A stretch of DNA of 43,710 nt, from NCBI GenBank assembly GCA_016290665.1, contig JAEEUW010000008.1, positions 1 to 43,710 of the forward strand, given 5' to 3'. The notes below the pieces were generated by a model. That model saw only the letters and a list, made by a program, of their open reading frames with translations. It had not been told where the DNA came from and ran no database searches. Of this stretch, positions 1-7,439 are shown piece after piece. Numbering within the stretch: position 1 is the first letter of the stretch; each line of letters opens with the position of its first letter. The position numbers and the translations under genes are program-made. Origin of the DNA: Clostridiaceae bacterium (GTDB lineage Bacteria; Bacillota; Clostridia; Oscillospirales; Acutalibacteraceae).

Positions 1-1201
1 TGGTGCGCGGCGTCACCGCGCGGCGCGGGGCCGCCGTTGTTGCGGGCGCGGCCGTCGGCTTTGCGGTCGTCGGGACGGTCGTCGGAACAGTCGTCGGGAC
101 AGTCGTCGGCGCTTCGGTCGGTTCGGCGGTTGGCTCGGCAGTCGGCTCGGCAGTCGGCTCGGCAGTCGGCTCGGTCGTCGGTGCAGTCGGCTGCGGCGCT
201 TCGGGCTGCGGCTGCACGTCGGTGCAGTCGAACAGGAAGCCGCGGCCGGTTTGCAGCCGCTCATAGGCCAGCAGGGCATAACACGCCTGCTCTGTGGCCT
301 GCATGGCGGGCCGCTCGCTGTCTGCCGTGTGCACAAAGGCGCGCGCTGCGGGGCGGTAGGCGCGCAGCAGGCAGTCCACCGGCGTTACGCCGCCCTTTTG
401 CAGCGTCGGCTCCTTTGCGGGGTCGATGCCCCAGGCGCAGCAGGCAAGCACCACCTGCGCCGCGCTCTCGGTGTTCTCCGTGCCGATGGTGGAAAACCCG
501 CCGCTCTCATTCTGGGCGGCAGAAAGGAGCGCGAAGGCGCGTTCGCCCGCGGCGGCAACCGTCGGGTCGTCCCGATAGGCCGCAAGACCCTGCAGGACGA
601 TGGCGGTGATATCCACGTCGCTGCGTGCGCCCCAGATGGACCAGCCGCCGTCTTCAAACTGCGACTGCACCAGAAAGTCCACGCACTGCGTGCGGATCGT
701 CGGGTCGGCGGTCTCATAGCCGCCGCTGTTCAGCGCCAGCAGGGCATAGGCCACGGCGTTGTAGCTTTGCTTTTTGATCCAGCCGAAATCCTCATAGGGA
801 CGCAACAGATCCCAGGCCCCCACGCGGCGCGGGTCTTTGCCCAGCGCGGAGAGGGCCAGAATCGTGCGGGCGTTGTCGGTCGATTTCAGATCGTGCAGCG
901 CGCCGTCCAGGCGGGTCGTTCCGGACGCCGCTTCGTCGACCGAACGCACCAGCCGGTCGTAGTAGGCCGCAGCCTGCGGGCTGTCCGGCGTCCACAGGCC
1001 GGCGCGCGCCAGCGTGAACACCGTCCAGTCGCCGCCGATGGCGGTGTGCTCCGGCGAAGCGTTGTCCCGTGCCAGCTGTTCCAGCGCCTCGTGCAGCACG
1101 GTGAACGGGTCGGCGGGGGCCTCAGAAGCGGCAAAGGCTGCCGACGGCAGCAGCAAAAGCAAGAGTGCCGTCAGCAGCAGCGAAAAGACTTTTTGTTTCA
1201 T
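1..1201 (-). CDS. Secreted alpha/alpha-toroid (prenyltransferase/squalene-oxidase repeat) protein, C-terminus off the window
   Basis: The frame is open from an ATG at 1201 to the left edge (400 codons, no stop reached). It begins with a Sec signal peptide (MKQKVFSLLLTALLLLLL, cleavage near AFA-AS). Residues about 55-325 contain helical repeats with the QxxxGGW/F signature (QFEDGGW at 181-187, QNESGGF at 230-236), the pattern of the alpha/alpha toroid shared by squalene cyclases, prenyltransferase beta subunits and the N-terminal barrel of intrinsic factor and transcobalamin. From about residue 335 a Pro/Thr linker of PTAE and PTTV tetrapeptides follows, typical of a spacer to a cell-wall or surface anchor, which would lie outside the window. 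The ATG overlaps the stop of the upstream DUF4430 gene as ATGA (1198-1201), so the two are translationally coupled. Together with the upstream cobalamin riboswitch this suggests a corrinoid-binding surface protein; that role is inference. Confidence 0.8.
   Translation of the reverse strand, partial: MKQKVFSLLLTALLLLLLPSAAFAASEAPADPFTVLHEALEQLARDNASPEHTAIGGDWTVFTLARAGLWTPDSPQAAAYYDRLVRSVDEAASGTTRLDGALHDLKSTDNARTILALSALGKDPRRVGAWDLLRPYEDFGWIKKQSYNAVAYALLALNSGGYETADPTIRTQCVDFLVQSQFEDGGWSIWGARSDVDITAIVLQGLAAYRDDPTVAAAGERAFALLSAAQNESGGFSTIGTENTESAAQVVLACCAWGIDPAKEPTLQKGGVTPVDCLLRAYRPAARAFVHTADSERPAMQATEQACYALLAYERLQTGRGFLFDCTDVQPQPEAPQPTAPTTEPTAEPTAEPTAEPTAEPTEAPTTVPTTVPTTVPTTAKPTAAPATTAAPRRAVTPRT
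66..175. repeat. Two 12-bp minisatellites encoding the PTTV and PTAE linker
   Basis: About four units related to GTCGTCGGGACA (66-109) are followed, after a short interval, by about four units of GGCTCGGCAGTC (about 130-175). Both are in frame with the minus-strand toroid gene and encode PTTV and PTAE tetrapeptides. Length changes by slippage would preserve the frame. Confidence 0.75.
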
Positions 1202-2073
1202 CCGCGTTTAAACAGGTTTTTGAAGAAGGCCACGATGCGATCAAAGAAGTCGAGGATGCGATCCCAGACCGTGGGCGCCTTGCCCAGCGATTCGATCGTG
1301 CCGTCCACTTCGCTCTGGGTGGCGTCCAGCTTTTCAAGCACGGGCTTTGCCTTTGCCTTGGCGCGGGTGTTGCTGCTTTCGGCATAGGCGATCATGGCCT
1401 GGTCCTTGTTGGCGTGCCGGAAATAGGGATCCTTGCCGTCCCAGCCGGGATAGCCGAGGCCGCGGTTCATGTCAAAGCCTGCGTCTTCACCCTGCGCGGG
1501 GCGGGAAAGCGCGAACTGCCAGCGGATGACGTAGGTGTTGCCGTAGCGGTTGGTCAGCGAGGCGGTTTTCAGCACCAGATCGCACAGAGAAACCGCGGGG
1601 AATTCGTCGTTGACGGTGCTCATCCAGCCGGACCAGGGCTCGTAGTCGGCGGCGCCGAGATCCTTGTCGGCGTTCTTGTTGTAATTGTCGTTGGAGGGGC
1701 CGCCGTTTGCCGTGACCGCGGCGGGGAAATTGACGTTGCCGTTGTCGATGTCGGCAATCTTGTCGAGATAGCCGCCGCTTTCCCATGTGCCGTAGTTGAT
1801 CGTAACGGTCAGGCCCTTGTCGTTGAACATGGCGAGCGTGGCCATGCCGGCGGTCAGCGTGTCTTCGGTGAACGGGCCGTAGCCGTCTTTCTTGACCAGG
1901 TCGTTGATCTGGGAAACCGTATATTCCGTCGGCTCCACAAAGTAGCCTTCGCCGAGCGTGAAGCCTTCCACCGAGAGGACGACCTTCATCGGATCGTCCG
2001 CGGCAAAGACGGACAGCGGCATCGCCGTGCAGAGCAGCAGGCAGACGAGCAGAATGGATACAAAGCGTTTCAT
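1198..2073 (-). CDS. Secreted DUF4430 (transcobalamin-like C-terminal domain) protein
   Basis: 291 aa with a signal peptide (MKRFVSILLVCLLLC, cleavage near VFA-AD at 24). The core (about 30-190) matches the DUF4430/transcobalamin-like pattern: a first strand KVVLSVEGF, then SGWMSTVNDEFP (148-159) and YVIRWQFALS (181-190), i.e. the usual GSGWMY..VNG and D.I.W.Y elements. The C-terminus (about 269-291) is a Phe-rich amphipathic helix, DRILDFFDRIVAFFKNLFKR, of the type repeated on other proteins of this window. The start is supported by AAAGGAGA nine bases upstream. A cobalamin riboswitch and an attenuator precede it and the toroid gene follows with a 4-base ATGA overlap. In animal B12 carriers a toroid and this beta domain form one protein with B12 between them; here they are separate polypeptides. 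Corrinoid capture at the cell surface is the favoured role, unproven. Confidence 0.85.
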   Translation of the reverse strand: MKRFVSILLVCLLLCTAMPLSVFAADDPMKVVLSVEGFTLGEGYFVEPTEYTVSQINDLVKKDGYGPFTEDTLTAGMATLAMFNDKGLTVTINYGTWESGGYLDKIADIDNGNVNFPAAVTANGGPSNDNYNKNADKDLGAADYEPWSGWMSTVNDEFPAVSLCDLVLKTASLTNRYGNTYVIRWQFALSRPAQGEDAGFDMNRGLGYPGWDGKDPYFRHANKDQAMIAYAESSNTRAKAKAKPVLEKLDATQSEVDGTIESLGKAPTVWDRILDFFDRIVAFFKNLFKRG

Positions 2074-2105
2074 GGTTTACGTCTCCTTTGGGGAAAAATA
2101 TCAGC

Positions 2106-2155
2106 AAAAAAGCGTGTTCCGCCGCGGACAGAAGTCCGCTTCCGGTAACACGCTT
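2106..2155 (-). terminator. Intrinsic terminator in the leader of the DUF4430 gene (attenuator)
   Basis: On the minus strand AGCGTGTT (2154-2147) pairs with AACACGCT (2118-2111), followed by six T; the loop holds a second hairpin, GCGGAC-TTCT-GTCCGC. It lies between the riboswitch and the ribosome binding site at about 2082-2089, so it probably is the expression platform. Confidence 0.8.
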
Positions 2156-2178
2156 TACGCCCAAATGTGAAACCCGAA

Positions 2179-2342
2179 AGACAACGGCGGATGCCTGGCT
2201 GATGAACACAACGCCCAAAACGCCCCCGAAGGACGCTGCGGCAGTTCAAACACAGGAATGGCGGTTGCTCCGGATTCGAACCGGATCTCCTCAGCGGCCG
2301 GGGCCGCTCTTTACTCAGCGCACAACTTTTCAAACCGTGTCT
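2179..2342 (-). promoter_or_regulatory. Cobalamin (B12) riboswitch
   Basis: Read on the minus strand, the leader has the cobalamin-aptamer hallmarks in order. A closing stem P1 is formed by AGACACGG (2342-2335) and CCGTTGTCT (2187-2179). The core at about 2291-2251 reads GGAGATCCGG-TTCGAAT-CCGGAGC-AACCGCCATTCCTGTG, which parallels the E. coli btuB leader (GGGAATCCAGTGCGAATCTGG...) and the Firmicute CGCCACTGT element. AGCCAGGCATCCGCC (about 2200-2186) matches the B12 box (AGYCAGGAGACCTGCC) just before the 3' strand of P1. The T-loop-like TTCGAAT is the L4 loop, not a tRNA. It is followed by an intrinsic terminator and controls the DUF4430-toroid pair. The alignment was done by eye; a covariance search (Rfam RF00174) would settle it. 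Confidence 0.75.
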
Positions 2343-2360
2343 TCTTGATTGGTTATCTAT

Positions 2361-2389
2361 ACCTTACCATATTCCGCCGGAGAAGTCAA
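2361..2389 (-). promoter_or_regulatory. Promoter of the riboswitch transcript
   Basis: TTGACT (2389-2384), 17-base spacer, TAAGGT (2366-2361) on the minus strand, placing the start at about 2354, just upstream of the riboswitch P1. Confidence 0.5.
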
Positions 2390-2390
2390 G

Positions 2391-2425
2391 AAAAAACAAA
2401 ACAGGCAGTCCGCGGACTGCCTGTT
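2391..2425 (-). terminator. Intrinsic terminator of the LCAT-like hydrolase gene
   Basis: Minus strand: AACAGGCAGTCC-GC-GGACTGCCTGTT stem, then a T-rich tract, beginning 10 bases after the stop at 2436. Confidence 0.85.
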
Positions 2426-2435
2426 ACGGGATGGT

Positions 2436-4082
2436 TTATTTGCCGAGCTTCGATTTGATCAGGTTGATCACGCGGCGCAGGATGGGGAAGAGCGACTGAA
2501 GGAACCGGAACACCTTGCGCAGGTGCTGGTTGCCGGTCGTCGGGTCGTCCGCCGTCCAGTTCTCAACGGCTTCGTTTTCGGCGGTCATCGGCGACATGAC
2601 GCAGGTGTCGTTGTCATAGACCATGAACTGCGTATAGGGGAAGTCGTCCACCGTCAACTGGGTGTCCGCCGTGATCACGGTGCAGAGAATCTCGTTTTCC
2701 GCGTCGGTCCAGTTGGCGTGCTCCGCGCCCTTGACGAACCAGGTGTTGTCGGGGAACAGGCAGGTGGACGCGTCGACCTGCTTGTCGGGCGAGATGTATT
2801 TGCCCTTGCCTTCGGCCTCGCGCTGCGCAATGTAATCGTCGGACAGCGTGTTGTAGATCATCGAGGTCGTGGCGCCCATGGAGGCGTTCTTTACGGAAAC
2901 GAGGTTGTCGGCCACCAGCTCTCTGGATTTGCAGATGGGGATCATCTGGACGCCGTATTTTGCAACGACGCCGATCTTCATGCCGTTTGCCGTGTAGTCC
3001 GTCAGCAGTTCGTGCACACGGGAGCCGACGTTGTTGTGGTAGTCTTCGATTTTGGCGATCAGGCCGGCGTACTGCTGCCGCTTTTCGCTGCCCTCGGGGC
3101 CGAAAACGTAGAGCATCGCGTCGTCGTAATCGTCGTTGCTGACGCAGGACCAGTAGGCGGGCATGGTGAACATGGTGGACAGCGCCAGCGCGCTGGTCAC
3201 GCCCTCCACGACCTTGTCGTAAAGGTCCATTTTGACCGCAGCGGAAACCGCCGTCAGAATCTGCGCGTGCTCCAGAAAATCAACGATCTCCTTGATCAAG
3301 GGGTCGATGGAAAGGCCGTTGAGGGCTTCCATGTCCGCAATGAAACGGTTGACGGAATCGCCGTCGGTTTTGAATTTGCCGCTGATCGCTTCGCTGACCG
3401 GATCTTCGCCGTCCATCATGCCCGCGTCAAGGGCAAGGCCCGCGATGCGGCCCTTGCTGCCGTATTTGGCGAGATAGGCCAGCACAAAGTTGCTGCCGAG
3501 GCAGCGGCCGGAAAGGCCAACCTGTTCAAAACCGGTCATGGCGCAGACGCCCTCGATATAGGCGTCCAGCTCGTCGGCGACGGCCATCGGATCGCGGCGC
3601 CAGTCATACCAGAAATGATACTCCGTATAGTCATAGGCCGTTTTCCGGTTCGGCGTGGTCATGCCGCGGCGGTTGCTTTCATAGTCGGCGGCGCTGATGT
3701 CCGTGCCGTAGCGCGGGTCGCCGTTTTCATCCATGCGGATCAGGTCGGCCAGCTCGGTGATCTCCTGCTCCAGCTTGGCGTAGTATTCGTCATAGTTGCC
3801 GGAGATGACGCCGAGCACAAACGGCGTGAGCACGTTGGCGACGGATTCCTTGAGATTCTCGTTGTCCTCTTCTTCGGCGTCCGTTTCCTTAAACAGGCCG
3901 GTGATGACGTCTGTGAATTTCGGCGCTTTGGTGCCGTTTTCGTCATAGATATCGTTGCCGTCGCCGGCGAGCAGCACCACCGGCATCGGGGCGGTTCTCG
4001 TCGGGGTGAATACGGCGCCGGCGTCTGCAAAGCAGGAGCAGAGCAGCAAAGCGGTCAGAAACAGGGCGATCAGTTTTTTCAT
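2436..4082 (-). CDS. Exported LCAT-like alpha/beta hydrolase with a Cys nucleophile elbow
   Basis: 548 aa from the ATG at 4082, chosen because GAGGAG stands 8 bases upstream; an ATG at 4115 has no good site. The N-terminus is a signal peptide with a possible lipobox (LCSC, Cys17). The fold is suggested by PVVLLAGDGND (oxyanion strand), FWYDWRRDPMAVADEL at about 157-172 (the WRR segment of lecithin:cholesterol acyltransferases), the nucleophile elbow, and VKGAEHANW near the C-terminal third for the catalytic His. The elbow is GRCLG (192-196), so Cys194 stands where the family has Ser in GHSMG. The C-terminus (RFLQSLFPILRRVINLIKSK) is an amphipathic tail like those of neighbouring secreted proteins. 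A TATGAT at 4126-4121 may be its -10. Substrate is unknown; an acyl ester or lipid is plausible. Confidence 0.75.
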   Translation of the reverse strand: MKKLIALFLTALLLCSCFADAGAVFTPTRTAPMPVVLLAGDGNDIYDENGTKAPKFTDVITGLFKETDAEEEDNENLKESVANVLTPFVLGVISGNYDEYYAKLEQEITELADLIRMDENGDPRYGTDISAADYESNRRGMTTPNRKTAYDYTEYHFWYDWRRDPMAVADELDAYIEGVCAMTGFEQVGLSGRCLGSNFVLAYLAKYGSKGRIAGLALDAGMMDGEDPVSEAISGKFKTDGDSVNRFIADMEALNGLSIDPLIKEIVDFLEHAQILTAVSAAVKMDLYDKVVEGVTSALALSTMFTMPAYWSCVSNDDYDDAMLYVFGPEGSEKRQQYAGLIAKIEDYHNNVGSRVHELLTDYTANGMKIGVVAKYGVQMIPICKSRELVADNLVSVKNASMGATTSMIYNTLSDDYIAQREAEGKGKYISPDKQVDASTCLFPDNTWFVKGAEHANWTDAENEILCTVITADTQLTVDDFPYTQFMVYDNDTCVMSPMTAENEAVENWTADDPTTGNQHLRKVFRFLQSLFPILRRVINLIKSKLGK

Positions 4083-4242
4083 CGTCAAATCTCCTCTCGG
4101 TGAGTACTGATTCACTTGCTATCATACCGCCTGCATTTGCTTAATAGTTCTTAATAATATGAATAATTTGTAAAAAGAAAATGACCGGCCGCGGGGAACC
4201 GTCGAGCCGGAGAACGGACAGGGGCGCAGCCCGCCCGGCAGG

Positions 4243-4335
4243 CACGAAAAAACAGAGCGCGGCTTTCCGCTGCGCTCTGCTCTTTGGAATCCTGTCGTTT
4301 TTTGCTCTTCGCAAAATGCAACGGCCCCGTGGCCC
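4243..4335 (-). repeat. Dispersed terminator-bearing element, copy D
   Basis: On the minus strand: GCCGTTGCATTTTGCGAAGA, AGCAAAA, then CAAAGAGCAGAGCGCAGCGG and a stem CAGAGCGCAGC..GC(C)GCGCTCTG (4279-4253) followed by TTTTTT. It resembles copies at 38434, 38652 and 41726 and serves as the intrinsic terminator of the rpmH-to-jag block. The rest of 4083-4242 shows only the AT-rich upstream region of the hydrolase gene. Confidence 0.7.
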
Positions 4336-4354
4336 CGTTTCAAAGGGCTTCGGT

Positions 4355-5383
4355 TCAGTTCAGCTTGCCGTAGAGCGAAACGCCTTCGGCGCCCGCGTCG
4401 GTCTTCGGCGCGCGGGTCGGCGCCGTCACGGTCTGGCTGCCGCCGCCGCTTCTGCCGCCTCTGCGGTCGCCGGGTCTTCCGCCGCGGCCGCGGCCGGTTC
4501 CTCTGCCCGCGGGTCTGCCCGCGTTGGGATGCGTCGGCTTCACGCCTTCGGCCAGCGTAATCACCACGCGGCGCTCGTCGTCGTTGCCCACGGAGTGGGA
4601 CGTGACGCCCTCGATCTCCTGAATCGTGGTGTGGATGATGCGGCGCTCATAGGGGTTCATCGGCTCGAACGTGAAGTTGCGGCCGTATTTGAGCACCTTT
4701 TCGGCGTTCTTCTTCGCCAGCGACGCGAGCGTGCTCTTCCGCTTTTCGCGGTAGCTGCCCACGTTGATCGAGATGCGGGAATATTCGCCGTCGGTCTTTT
4801 TCTTGTTGGCCACCAGGCGGGTCAGATACTGGATGGAATCCAGCGTTTCGCCGCGCCGGCCGATCACGATGCCGTAATCGTCGCCGCAGTCCAGCTCCAG
4901 CAGCACTTCGTTGTCCGCGTGGACGAACGCCTTGACGGCCGCCTCCCGCACGCCCATCAGGCGAACGACGGAAAGCAGATAGTCCGTGCCAGCCTTGACG
5001 CCGGGCTTATCGTCGGGGTTGATTTCCACCTTGGGCGCCTCTTCGGCTTCCGCGTCGGCCGGCTGCGCTTCGGCCTTGACGGGCTTCGGCTGCGGCTTCT
5101 TTTCCGGCTTCTGGGCTTTCGGCTGCTGCGGCTTTTGCTGCTGCGGCTTCTGGGCCTTCGGCTGCGGTTTCTTTTCCTGCTGTTTTTTCACCGGCGCGTC
5201 CGGTGTTTCGTAATAGGCGCGGGCTTCGGCTTTCTTTTTGCCGAACAGGCCGAGCAGGCCCTTGACCGGCTGGGAGATCAGCTCCACATGCACGTCGGCG
5301 TCCGCCGGGGCGTTCAGCGCGTCCCTGGCGTTCTGCAGCGCCTCTTCGATCGTTGCGCCCTGCGCTTTTGCTTCATGAATCAT
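4355..5383 (-). CDS. jag: RNA-binding protein KhpB/Jag (EloR) with Jag-N, KH and R3H domains
   Basis: 342 aa from the ATG at 5383 (GGTGGTG upstream; a GTG at 5395 is the alternative). Order of parts: Jag-N domain (about 1-50, with the PVKGLLGLFGKKKAEARA motif), a long Lys/Gln/Pro-rich linker (about 60-125), a KH domain with the GxxG-type loop VIGRRGETLDSIQYL, an R3H domain (NPYERRIIHTTIQE, Arg and His spaced by three), and a Gly/Arg-rich tail ending SLYGKLN. In Firmicutes KhpB partners KhpA to bind RNA and affects cell elongation and division. It is longer than the usual 200-260 aa because of the linker and the RG-rich tail, which could add RNA contacts. It is the last gene of the rpmH block, 39 bases after yidC. 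Confidence 0.93.
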   Translation of the reverse strand: MIHEAKAQGATIEEALQNARDALNAPADADVHVELISQPVKGLLGLFGKKKAEARAYYETPDAPVKKQQEKKPQPKAQKPQQQKPQQPKAQKPEKKPQPKPVKAEAQPADAEAEEAPKVEINPDDKPGVKAGTDYLLSVVRLMGVREAAVKAFVHADNEVLLELDCGDDYGIVIGRRGETLDSIQYLTRLVANKKKTDGEYSRISINVGSYREKRKSTLASLAKKNAEKVLKYGRNFTFEPMNPYERRIIHTTIQEIEGVTSHSVGNDDERRVVITLAEGVKPTHPNAGRPAGRGTGRGRGGRPGDRRGGRSGGGSQTVTAPTRAPKTDAGAEGVSLYGKLN

Positions 5384-5422
5384 TGTTATCACCACCGTAA
5401 GTTACGTTTGTTTTCTTGTCGG

Positions 5423-6406
5423 TCAGTTCTGCGCCGCATCGGATGCGATCTGCTTTTTGGTCTGCTCATAGGACCGGCGATAGATCGTTTCGTCCACCAT
5501 CATGCGGGCAATGGTCTTTCTCGGAGCATAGAGGTGCCCGAGCAGCAAGGTCTGGAAGAACGCGAACAGGTTGGAAAGGATCCAGTACATACCCATACCG
5601 GCGGGGAACTGGAACGTGAACCAGAGCGACATGAGCGGCATGGTGAACATCATGCAGCCCATCATCTGCGCGTTTTCCATGTTGGGGTTGTTCTTTTTCT
5701 GGCGCACCTGGGTCAGAACGCTTGTCATCATGGACGTCAGGAAAGACAAAAGAGGTATGAGGAGTAAAATCTTTGCCTGCGTCGGCGCCGAGCCGAAATT
5801 CTTCAGCGTGGCGAAATCGGGGACTGCGCCAAGGTCGATCCCGAAGACGGTGAAGTCGAAATCGCGGATCTTCTGGATCTCCGCCGGATACTTCGCGGCG
5901 GTTTCGGGAATTTTGACAACGAGCTTGTCGATGTTGGAGATCAGCGCCGTTTCCACATAGGCGAGGCCGCGCTGCGAAAGATTGAGGCTGGTTTTGGCCA
6001 CGTTGGTCAGCGCCGTGAGCAGCTCAGAGGGAATCTGCAGCACGTATTTGAGCGGTTCGCGCACCACGCCGTAAAGGCCCCAGAGAATGGGCAGCTGGAA
6101 CAACAGCGGCATGCAGGAGCCCGCCATGGCGTTGTAGCCTTCGCGCTGATAGAGCTCGTTGGTCTCTTCCTGAATCTTCTGGTTGCGTTCCTGCGGCGCA
6201 TAATCCTGATATTTTTCGCGGATGCGCTTGATTTTGGGCTGCATGCGCACCTGCGTGGCGGAGCTCTTCTGCTGCTTGATGTTGGTCGGCATGATGATGA
6301 GCCGGAAGAACAGCGTGAAGATCAAAAGCGCCAGTCCGTAGTTGTTGATGAAGTTATACAGGATGCGGAACAGGAAGCCGAAGATCGAGTAAAAAAATGC
6401 GAACAT
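5423..6406 (-). CDS. yidC: Membrane protein insertase YidC/Oxa1 (SpoIIIJ type)
   Basis: 327 aa, preceded by CGGAGG. The short Gram-positive form: N-terminal transmembrane region (FLFRILYNFINNYGLALLIF), the conserved charged cytoplasmic loop (MQPKIKRIREKYQ ... LYQREGYNAMAGSCMPLLFQ, the last part being the YidC hallmark), then further membrane segments with PLMSLWFTFQFPAGMGMYWI. It inserts membrane proteins alone or with SecYEG. No lipobox is obvious at its N-terminus. It sits between yidD and jag as in most Firmicutes. Confidence 0.96.
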   Translation of the reverse strand: MFAFFYSIFGFLFRILYNFINNYGLALLIFTLFFRLIIMPTNIKQQKSSATQVRMQPKIKRIREKYQDYAPQERNQKIQEETNELYQREGYNAMAGSCMPLLFQLPILWGLYGVVREPLKYVLQIPSELLTALTNVAKTSLNLSQRGLAYVETALISNIDKLVVKIPETAAKYPAEIQKIRDFDFTVFGIDLGAVPDFATLKNFGSAPTQAKILLLIPLLSFLTSMMTSVLTQVRQKKNNPNMENAQMMGCMMFTMPLMSLWFTFQFPAGMGMYWILSNLFAFFQTLLLGHLYAPRKTIARMMVDETIYRRSYEQTKKQIASDAAQN

Positions 6407-6469
6407 GCGGTACCTCCGTAAAGAATTGGCGGTTGAAGAAGAAATGCCGTGCGCCGTCGGGCGCTTGTC

Positions 6470-6697
6470 TTATCGCTTTTCTCTCTTCGGCGGAACGGGA
6501 TCATACCCGCCCGGAGAAAGCGGATTGCACCGAAGCAGGCGCCAGAGCGCCAGAAGACCGCCGCGCAGCGCGCCGTGGGTCTCGATCGCTTCGATCGCAT
6601 AGACTGAACAGGTGGGATAATAGCGGCACATGGGCCCGAGATGCGGCGAAACGTGCCGGCGGTAAAGGCGGATGGCGCCCAGCAGCAGCCGTTTCAC
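6470..6697 (-). CDS. yidD: Membrane protein insertion efficiency factor YidD
   Basis: 75 aa. It has the family signature of an N-terminal amphipathic helix ([15 protein letters not shown]), the Cys-containing [15 protein letters not shown], and [12 protein letters not shown] near the C-terminus. Its ATG overlaps the rnpA stop by four bases (ATGA, 6694-6697), so translation is coupled. It is thought to sit at the inner face of the membrane and help YidC-dependent insertion. Confidence 0.95.
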   Translation of the reverse strand: MKRLLLGAIRLYRRHVSPHLGPMCRYYPTCSVYAIEAIETHGALRGGLLALWRLLRCNPLSPGGYDPVPPKREKR

Positions 6698-7032
6698 GCG
6701 ATCACCCCCAGCTCCCGCAGCGCGTCCTCCATGGCCGCGCGGACGGTCGGCTCCTTGACCAGCGTGGTTCTGGTTCTGGCCACGAAGACGAAGTCCCAGC
6801 CGGCAAGGTCATGCGCGCGCAGCGTGTTTTGCAGCGCGGCGCGGATCACCCGGCGGGCGCGGTTGCGCGCCACGGCGTGGCCGATCTTTTTGCTGGTGGT
6901 GATGCCGGCGCGGCAAAGCCCCGTGCGGTTCTTCATCGCATAGACGACCAGCGCGGATCTGGCGCAGGACCTGCCCCGGTGATAGAGCCGCAGGAAATCC
7001 TTGTTCAGGTTCAGCGAAACAAAAGACGGCAT
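6694..7032 (-). CDS. rnpA: Ribonuclease P protein component
   Basis: 112 aa. It contains the RnpA core [20 protein letters not shown] with the conserved R-N-R-x-R-R motif, preceded by a Phe/Arg-rich strand and followed by DFVFVART (usual D-hydrophobic-V-x-x-AR). It binds the RNase P RNA and pre-tRNA leader. Start supported by GAGGG 8 bases upstream. It follows rpmH after 18 bases and overlaps yidD by 4. Confidence 0.96.
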   Translation of the reverse strand: MPSFVSLNLNKDFLRLYHRGRSCARSALVVYAMKNRTGLCRAGITTSKKIGHAVARNRARRVIRAALQNTLRAHDLAGWDFVFVARTRTTLVKEPTVRAAMEDALRELGVIA

Positions 7033-7050
7033 AGCATCAACCCTCGCGGA

Positions 7051-7185
7051 TCAATAGGTCAGTCTTTTTCTGCCCTTCGCGCGTCTGCGGGCAAGAACCT
7101 TGCGGCCGTTGCTGGTTGCCATTCTTTTGCGGAAGCCGTGCTCCATCTTTCTGTGGCGTTTTTTCGGTTGATACGTTCTTTTCAT
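7051..7185 (-). CDS. rpmH: 50S ribosomal protein L34
   Basis: 44 aa, [18 protein letters not shown]... ending [12 protein letters not shown], the complete and highly conserved bL34 sequence. An AAGGAGG stands 9 bases before the ATG. It is the first gene of the rpmH-rnpA-yidD-yidC-jag transcript, which starts from the strong promoter at 7298-7327. In most bacteria dnaA lies upstream; here a transporter does. Confidence 0.97.
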   Translation of the reverse strand: MKRTYQPKKRHRKMEHGFRKRMATSNGRKVLARRRAKGRKRLTY

Positions 7186-7297
7186 TGCGGTATACCTCCT
7201 TTTTGGTTGGAATGCTTTGAACGAAACCGCGCCGAAGAAGGCGGTTTGTTATCATGTTTGAAGGCATAAGTTCTCAGCTTATACCTTGCATTTTGAC

Positions 7298-7327
7298 ATT
7301 ATAGCCCAAAAGGGGGCGATCTGTCAA
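7298..7327 (-). promoter_or_regulatory. Strong promoter of the rpmH operon
   Basis: Consensus TTGACA (7327-7322), 18-base spacer, consensus TATAAT (7303-7298) on the minus strand. The leader of about 105 bases has an imperfect hairpin GGTATAAG-N7-CTTATGCC (about 7285-7263). Confidence 0.9.
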
Positions 7328-7380
7328 CAACTTTGAAAGATTTATTTTCTATATTATATAGAAAGTTTCCCCGCGGTTTC

Positions 7381-7409
7381 TTGACTTCATCGCTGCAGCG
7401 TGTTAAAAT
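7381..7409 (+). promoter_or_regulatory. Promoter of the GPH transporter
   Basis: TTGACT (7381-7386), 17-base spacer, TAAAAT (7404-7409), 30 bases before the start codon. It diverges from the rpmH promoter. Confidence 0.75.
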
Positions 7410-7439
7410 GAAACCCGTAACAACCGGGGAGGCATGCGT

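Noticed and set aside
251-1387. Plus-strand frames opposite the toroid and DUF4430 genes
   Set aside because: Their translations show the biased composition of complementary frames; the minus-strand genes have signal peptides, ribosome binding sites and domains.
2255-2345. A tRNA-like T-arm (TCCGG-TTCGAAT-CCGGA) on the minus strand
   Set aside because: No matching 5' acceptor strand or D-arm exists. The segment fits the cobalamin riboswitch core, whose L4 is a T-loop, and a P1 stem and B12 box are in place.
7186-7433. Chromosomal origin next to rpmH
   Set aside because: No cluster of DnaA boxes and no dnaA gene in the window.
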